DNA from: Dermatophilaceae bacterium
GTDB lineage: Bacteria; Actinomycetota; Actinomycetes; Actinomycetales; Dermatophilaceae
Direction: 5' to 3'
Length of the DNA stretch: 64,000 bases
Assembly (NCBI GenBank): GCA_013361975.1
Contig: JABFXB010000019.1
Coordinates: 62,001-126,000, forward strand
The notes below the pieces were generated by a model. It saw only the letters and a list, made by a program, of their open reading frames with translations, ran no database searches and had not been told where the DNA came from. Positions 59,999 to 64,000 of this stretch are shown here, piece after piece. Each line of letters starts with the position of its first letter. Position 1 is the stretch's first letter. A program made the translations under genes and the position numbers.

Positions 59999-61423
59999 TC
60001 AGTACACCGTCCCGGCCGGGACGGTGTTTTCGACCCGGACCACCTCGCGCGCGCTGGAGAGCGTGACCGTTTGGTCGGGTGCGGCGGGGACACCGCCGAC
60101 CGTGGCCACCTCCCGCAGCGTGTACGTGCCGAGGGCGACGTCATCGGACAGGGCGTGGCCGAGGCCGTCCGTGGTGAAGGAGGCCCCGACCGGCGCGCTC
60201 GTGGTCGGGTCGAGCAGCGCGAACGTGAACCCGGACAGCTCGCCGCGGTGAGCCCCGCCGGTCGCAGCGTCACGCAGCGTCTTGCGGATGGCGACCTTGC
60301 CCGTCTTGGGCTTGCGTGTCGCGGGCTCGGGCATGAACATCACCGCGCCGAGCGGGTGGTCGGTCACCTCCGGTGGGATGAAGAAGAACCCGTGCCGGCG
60401 CACCGTGACCACGCTCAGGAGCCGGTCCGGACCGGTCGGCACGCCCGGGGGGAAGCTCGGGTTGGTCATCCACCGGTTGAAGACGACGTCGAACGCGTCG
60501 AGGCTCGCTTGGAACGACGCGAACTGCAGTCCCTGGGCCAGTCGCCCGTCAGCCCCGACCTCAAAGTAGGGCAGGCCGCGGCGGAAGATGCGCACCGTGT
60601 CCTGCGCCGCGCCGCGTGGGCCGGTCTTTCGCACGTGCGAGTCCACGGGAGGGACGAGCGGATCCGTGAACGCTCCTTCGGCGCGGACGGTGGGCTCTGA
60701 CCCCGCTGCGTGGTCCAGACGGCGACCGTGCCGGTCGCGGCCGATGACGGCGTCCTGTTCGGCGGCGGGCTTGGCCGCCATCGCGGTCACGTCCTGCTCG
60801 ACCTTGAGGTAGGCCAGGTAGGTGCCGTCGTGGGCCCACCACGGCTCTTCCGGCAGTGTGTCCCGGTCGATGAACACGACCTCGCGCCGGTCCTTCTTCT
60901 CCTCGATGTTGCGCACCCCGTCGCGGTAGCCGAACGGCTCGTCCCGGTCGAGGCGCTGGTAGCCGCGCTCGAGGTCGACCGCCGCGACGGCGGGGTGCGT
61001 GCTGATGCTTGCGATGAACCGGGCGGCGCACCCTTCCGACGTCGACACGACGTAGACGACCAGGTCGGCCGGGACGCTCTCGGAGGCGGCGACGACGGGC
61101 GGCATCCTCAGGCCGGCGGGGACCTGCCCGATCCCATCGAACCGCGCGGTGCCGTCGGTGCGGGTGAAGAACGTGCCGGAGAACCCGGTGGCCACGGTCG
61201 CGACCCGGTCCGGGCCGCTCTTCTGCTCCCGTAGCTGCTGGGTGGCCTGCTCGACGGACGTCAGGAAGTCTCGCACCCCGGTGACGTCGAGGTCCGGGCG
61301 CAGGGTCACGAACAGGAACTGGCCGGTCGCGTTCGGGTTGGGCAGGACCGGGTCCTTGGTTCGGTAGGGCAGCACGCCCCGGGCCTGCTTGAGATGGTCA
61401 CGGTTCACGAGCTGGTCCGTCAT
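59999..61423 (-). CDS. DyP-type heme peroxidase with C-terminal SpaA-like domain
   Basis: The 474-residue protein has a DyP peroxidase domain (to about residue 365) with FGYRDGVRN (GxxDG motif, Asp near 167), a probable heme-ligand His in DSHVRKTGPR near 261, and RIFRRGLPY. Residues about 375-474 (GKVAIRKTLRDAATGG, then ALLDPTTSAPVGASFTTDGL and YTLREVATV) look like a prealbumin/SpaA-type beta-sandwich, usually found in pili and surface proteins. No signal peptide is seen. ATG 61423 follows AAGGGGAA. Confidence 0.85.
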   Translation of the reverse strand: MTDQLVNRDHLKQARGVLPYRTKDPVLPNPNATGQFLFVTLRPDLDVTGVRDFLTSVEQATQQLREQKSGPDRVATVATGFSGTFFTRTDGTARFDGIGQVPAGLRMPPVVAASESVPADLVVYVVSTSEGCAARFIASISTHPAVAAVDLERGYQRLDRDEPFGYRDGVRNIEEKKDRREVVFIDRDTLPEEPWWAHDGTYLAYLKVEQDVTAMAAKPAAEQDAVIGRDRHGRRLDHAAGSEPTVRAEGAFTDPLVPPVDSHVRKTGPRGAAQDTVRIFRRGLPYFEVGADGRLAQGLQFASFQASLDAFDVVFNRWMTNPSFPPGVPTGPDRLLSVVTVRRHGFFFIPPEVTDHPLGAVMFMPEPATRKPKTGKVAIRKTLRDAATGGAHRGELSGFTFALLDPTTSAPVGASFTTDGLGHALSDDVALGTYTLREVATVGGVPAAPDQTVTLSSAREVVRVENTVPAGTVY

Positions 61424-61622
61424 GAGTTCCCCTTCGTCGGTTGCCGTCGCGTGCATCCGGCACGTGACCCCTCGGCTGCTCGCAGGCTACGGCCCGGCGC
61501 CGACAGTGGCGGGTTCGTCGAGCTCGCTGCGGGTACCGACCCTTCGGCGCCGCCGTCATCGGCCTGTGGGTCGTGACTGGCCGCGGCGGCGGTGACCCCG
61601 TCTGTGGGGCAGGTCCGGGGGA
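61424..61622. other. Convergent-free interval without a recognisable gene
   Basis: About 200 bases between the DyP start and the HTH protein stop. It contains the DyP promoter region. No other feature was seen. Confidence 0.4.
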
Positions 61623-61955
61623 TTAGGTGGATGTGCGGCCAGCGGCGCGGACCGAGGCCGGTTGGCGGTCGTCCTTGACCAGCTGGGCCACTCGGCCCTT
61701 CGACAGCCCGGTCGCGGCGGCGATGCGGTCGTAGGACCAGCCGCCGCGTCGCAGCTCGCGCACCGCTTTCAGGCGCACCTTGGCGACCCTGTCGAGCTCA
61801 CGGTCGATGGCCGCGAAGAGGTCACCGACCGCCTTCGTCGTGAGCACCGGGTCCGGCATGGCCGCGAGCCGCTCCGCCTCGGCCCGGATCGCCGACTGCA
61901 GCTCCGGGGAGATGGACCCACGCCGAGCCCCTGCACGGCGCGGGCGAGGAGGCAT
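61623..61955 (-). CDS. HTH protein of the module locus
   Basis: The 110-residue protein has an N-terminal basic stretch, a central helix pair and a C-terminal helix-turn-helix (GWSYDRIAAATGLSKGRVAQLV). It is divergent from module protein A copy 2, with the shared promoter element between the two. Autoregulation and control of the module are likely. ATG 61955 was chosen for size; no ribosome-binding site is clear. Confidence 0.7.
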   Translation of the reverse strand: MPPRPRRAGARRGSISPELQSAIRAEAERLAAMPDPVLTTKAVGDLFAAIDRELDRVAKVRLKAVRELRRGGWSYDRIAAATGLSKGRVAQLVKDDRQPASVRAAGRTST

Positions 61956-61972
61956 GCCCCCATGCCACAGCG

Positions 61973-61988
61973 TGTAGAGGTCTATACT
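61973..61988 (+). promoter_or_regulatory. Leaderless promoter 3 of the module
   Basis: TGTAGAGGTCTATACT contains the -10 box TATACT (61983-61988), 7 bases before GTG 61996. It matches promoter 2 at 14 of 16 positions or better and sits in the interval between the HTH gene and module A copy 2. Confidence 0.7.
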
Positions 61989-61995
61989 CACGGAG

Positions 61996-62463
61996 GTGGG
62001 CTGGTACGGCGCGCCCGCGGTCCCGCTGACGTGTACGCCGGACAGGTCGGATACCGAATCCGTCCTTCGGTTCGAGACCGAGCCCCGGGAGGGGTGGCAC
62101 ATGGATGACGCGGAATCCCGCACAGGTGGGCCAGGGGGGCCTGTTCACGCTCACCCCGGGGAGGTGTCCGGCGAGGTGTCCGGCGGCGGTCCCGAGGCTG
62201 AAGGCATGTGGTGGCAGGTGACGACCGAGGGCTCCGAGTACACGCTCGATCTGACGGGCGGCAGGGTGCGACGCACCCCGGTGGCTGCGCCTGGGCTCCG
62301 CGGGGATGGGGCGTGGGTGCCGCTGCGTAGCGTGGTCGACCTGCGAGTCGGGCACCCGATGGTGCTCATCCTCCTCCTCCGGGACGACGGTATCTCGACG
62401 ATCCGCTACAGCTCGCGAGTCCTGCGGGTACGACGGCTCACATCACCGCCTGAGACACCATGA
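61996..62463 (+). CDS. Module protein A, copy 2 (undescribed family)
   Basis: The 155-residue protein has a domain (about 70-150) with WWQVTTEGSEYTLDLTGG, RRTP, WVPLRSVVDLRVGHP and a final beta strand. The same pattern appears in the longer protein at 57660. GTG 61996 fits the leaderless promoter; ATG 62101 has a strong GGGAGGGG site and is a real alternative giving a 120-residue protein. It overlaps module protein B copy 2 by ATGA. Confidence 0.6.
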   Translation: MGWYGAPAVPLTCTPDRSDTESVLRFETEPREGWHMDDAESRTGGPGGPVHAHPGEVSGEVSGGGPEAEGMWWQVTTEGSEYTLDLTGGRVRRTPVAAPGLRGDGAWVPLRSVVDLRVGHPMVLILLLRDDGISTIRYSSRVLRVRRLTSPPETP

Positions 62464-63155
62464 GTGTCCGCAAGGTCGGAGACTGCTCGCGAGGTTCAGG
62501 GTCACCTCCGGGGCTGGGCTGGTCGCGGGTGGATGCCCGCTTCGCCGTGACGGCATCGGCGTTCGGCGCTGCCTGGGCGCTCGGCGTCAGCCGTCGCGTC
62601 CGTCGAAGGCTGCGCCATGTCGCCAAGGTGGTCGGCGGGAGGCGGGAGCTGCGGGCCTGGAACGGGTCGCTGGACCGTGACGGTGCCGGCCGAGATGGGC
62701 GGCAAACGTTCACGGCGACCCCGGTCGAGGACCAGCCTGTCGGCGATCCGGTCCGCAGCCCGGTGCCTTCGGACGCCGACCTGTGGCCTGGAGAGCTGCC
62801 CTTCACGGCCTGGAGGCAGCACGAAGCGGGGATCCTCGACCTTCGAGTCTTCGACCAGGATCAGTGGTGGGTGGACCGGAATCAGACCCCGCACATGCTG
62901 ACCGACATGAGCGCCCTGTACGTGGAGCGCGTCATCGACATGCTCGAGTCTCTTGCCGAGTACTACTACCTGATGACGGTGCGCCGCGACCTTCTGCAGC
63001 GTATCGGCGACGAGATGCTTGGTCGTCTCTCTACAGACAACGTGGCCGAGTCTGCGGGGGCGACGCCGTTGCGAGATCTAACGCCTCAGGCCTGGCTTGA
63101 AGGGTCACCGCTCATGCGTGCGCTGCGCCGCCGGCTGTCCGGCCCGGGGGGCTAG
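62460..63155 (+). CDS. Module protein B, copy 2 (undescribed family)
   Basis: The 231-residue protein has a basic helical N-terminus (about 1-75). The conserved core follows: LDLRVFDQDQWWVDR, a helix VERVIDMLESLAEYYYLM, TVRRDLLQRIGDEML, and a final WLEGSPLMRALRRRL. It corresponds to 56952-57521, where the order of A and B is reversed. No known domain was recognised. It overlaps protein A by ATGA, so A and B are probably partners. Confidence 0.65.
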   Translation: MSVRKVGDCSRGSGSPPGLGWSRVDARFAVTASAFGAAWALGVSRRVRRRLRHVAKVVGGRRELRAWNGSLDRDGAGRDGRQTFTATPVEDQPVGDPVRSPVPSDADLWPGELPFTAWRQHEAGILDLRVFDQDQWWVDRNQTPHMLTDMSALYVERVIDMLESLAEYYYLMTVRRDLLQRIGDEMLGRLSTDNVAESAGATPLRDLTPQAWLEGSPLMRALRRRLSGPGG

Positions 63156-63331
63156 GCTCCCGGGCCGTGCGCGGCGCGCCGACATCGTCGCAGAGACGGT
63201 GGTGTGCGGGTACGCACGCGTGGCACGCCCCTTCACGCGCCCGGGAAGCCTACGCGTACTCGGATCAGACCTGCTCGTCGGGAGCGCCAATCGCCTCTGC
63301 GAGACGCCACGGCGAGGTCCTCGGCGCCCCG

Positions 63332-63670
63332 TCAGGAACTGGTGGGCCGGCTGGGGCGTGGTGAACGGGGGAGTGTGGGCGGCTGGCTGGGCCACAAGGT
63401 GACGCTGAGTGCCTGTTCGAGCTTGGCGAGCGTCACCATGTCCGGCCATGTGTTGCCGGCCAGGATGTCGTAGAGCGTGCTGCGCTCAATGCCGGCCGAC
63501 TGTGCAACGTGTGAGCGCACCTGGCCCTCGAGCGCCTCATCGAGGGCCCGGGCGATCTGGACGGCGTATGCGACCACCTCGGGGGCGTCCGCTTTGAAGT
63601 CGCCGTCGGGCCATTCCCCATCCGCCAGCCAGTCGCTGGGTGACCCCGGTGGGCCCGATCGGCGCGGCAT
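63332..63670 (-). CDS. XRE-type HTH regulator
   Basis: The 112-residue protein has a helix-turn-helix (VAQSAGIERSTLYDILAGNT) in the centre, after a helical region (AVQIARALDEALEGQV). The start at 63670 lies 7 bases after a TACGAT -10 box on the minus strand, so it is also probably leaderless. It lies between module copy 2 and the palindrome at 63851, so it may bind the latter. The Pro/Ser/Arg tail is low-complexity. Confidence 0.72.
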   Translation of the reverse strand: MPRRSGPPGSPSDWLADGEWPDGDFKADAPEVVAYAVQIARALDEALEGQVRSHVAQSAGIERSTLYDILAGNTWPDMVTLAKLEQALSVTLWPSQPPTLPRSPRPSRPTSS

Positions 63671-63677
63671 GGTGGTG

Positions 63678-63683
63678 ATCGTA
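63678..63683 (-). promoter_or_regulatory. Leaderless -10 box of the XRE-type gene
   Basis: TACGAT on the minus strand, 7 bases from ATG 63670. No ribosome-binding site is present between them. Confidence 0.5.
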
Positions 63684-63850
63684 CGCGCACGGCCGCTCGT
63701 GTCTGCTGATCGCTCGGTCGGTTGGCGGTTCGGCCCGGACGCCTCCTTGCGCGACTCGACATGTCGCGCACCGTGCGCCTCGGTGGATGAGGAGGTGAGC
63801 GTTGCTCATCACATGCACACACCCGAGTGAGTAGGAAAGAGCACCTTGCT

Positions 63851-63874
63851 AAGTGTAGGTAAAAACCTACACTT
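63851..63874. promoter_or_regulatory. Perfect 10-bp palindrome over a leaderless -10 box
   Basis: Arms AAGTGTAGGT (63851-63860) and ACCTACACTT (63865-63874) flank AAAA. The right arm holds TACACT, 6 bases before ATG 63880. The CTACACTT half-site recurs in promoters 1 and 2 of the module. It is probably the operator of a local HTH protein. Confidence 0.75.
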
Positions 63875-63879
63875 GGGAG

Positions 63880-64000
63880 ATGCAGGACTCGCCTCGAGCA
63901 ACAGTGCGCCCCGTCAGCACAAGCCGATCCTTCGGCCAGCTGGTCGCCCGGTCCTGGGCCCTCCTCGCTTCACCGTCGACCCATCAGAAGCCGGCCGCCC
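63880..64000 (+). CDS. Start of an unknown gene cut by the window edge
   Basis: ATG 63880, directly after the palindromic promoter, opens a frame to the window end (MQDSPRATVRPVSTSRSFGQ and 20 more residues). There is no ribosome-binding site; a leaderless transcript is expected. The shared promoter suggests it belongs to the same regulon as the module genes. The 40 visible residues show no family. Confidence 0.45.
   Translation, partial: MQDSPRATVRPVSTSRSFGQLVARSWALLASPSTHQKPAA

Noticed and set aside
1..64000. tRNA, rRNA, riboswitch, transposase or integrase genes
   Set aside because: I looked for them by eye and found none that I can support; covariance or profile searches could still find small RNAs.

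Overview
The window is GC-rich DNA (about 70% by eye) with GTG starts, ATGA/GTGA gene overlaps, several probable leaderless starts and actinobacterial families (CmtR/CtpG-like pair, ArsR-type mercury regulator, an Lsr2-like DNA-binding tail). It most likely comes from an actinobacterium, plausibly of the Micrococcales, and from a plasmid or genomic island. I saw no rRNA, tRNA, transposase, integrase or ribosomal protein gene. A winged-helix protein resembling plasmid initiators sits at 56.2 kb.

From about 1 to 54 kb the window is a dense metal, metalloid and sulfur stress region. It runs in this order: a partial copper ATPase with a YHS tail, a CsoR regulator and an EamA transporter (0-3.4 kb); small membrane proteins (3.7-5 kb); a mercury locus with an ArsR-type regulator, MerT/F-like protein, MerA and a broken merB (5.5-8 kb); a long leftward operon led by a CadC-like regulator with a CDF exporter, TlpA, ZIP, DsbA and VKOR (8.3-13.8 kb); DUF3105, DUF305 and CopC (13.9-16.3 kb); a DtxR regulator, multicopper oxidase and ZIP (16.7-19.9 kb); a decayed P-type ATPase, signal peptidase and a second multicopper oxidase split by a TAG codon (20-23.8 kb); and a CmtR/CtpG-like pair with a cupredoxin remnant (24.4-27.1 kb). 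Next comes a BlaI/M56-controlled region with redox and CopCD genes that carry two near-identical operators (27.4-34.2 kb), then an L,D-transpeptidase. A persulfide cluster follows: CstR-like regulator, DUF302, thioredoxin, rhodaneses, persulfide dioxygenase and TauE (36.9-42.2 kb). The arsenic operon is arsR / acr3-arsD-arsA-arsC-arsC (42.4-47.3 kb). A MerR-type mercury operon (47.4-48.8 kb) and a second arsR locus with a flavoprotein and MFS transporter (50.4-53.6 kb) complete this part.

The last 10 kb are different and mostly unrecognised. They hold a DEDDh exonuclease-TerB-BRCT-Lsr2-like fusion, a winged-helix protein, a RelA/SpoT synthetase with an overlapping small gene (toxin-antitoxin-like), a DyP peroxidase with an SpaA-like tail, and two HTH regulators. 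They also hold two copies of an apparently undescribed two-gene module (56.95-58.63 kb and 62.0-63.16 kb). Three module genes share a GTAGAGGTCTA-type promoter whose -10 box lies exactly 7 nt from the start codon. A fourth gene at the right edge has a related promoter inside a 10-bp palindrome. This is my best candidate for an undescribed system.

Broken genes are unusually common: merB, the P-type ATPase, the ZIP copy, the cupredoxin, CopCD, the second oxidase and a small membrane gene. Several differ from an intact frame by a single base, so either real decay or residual sequence error is possible.
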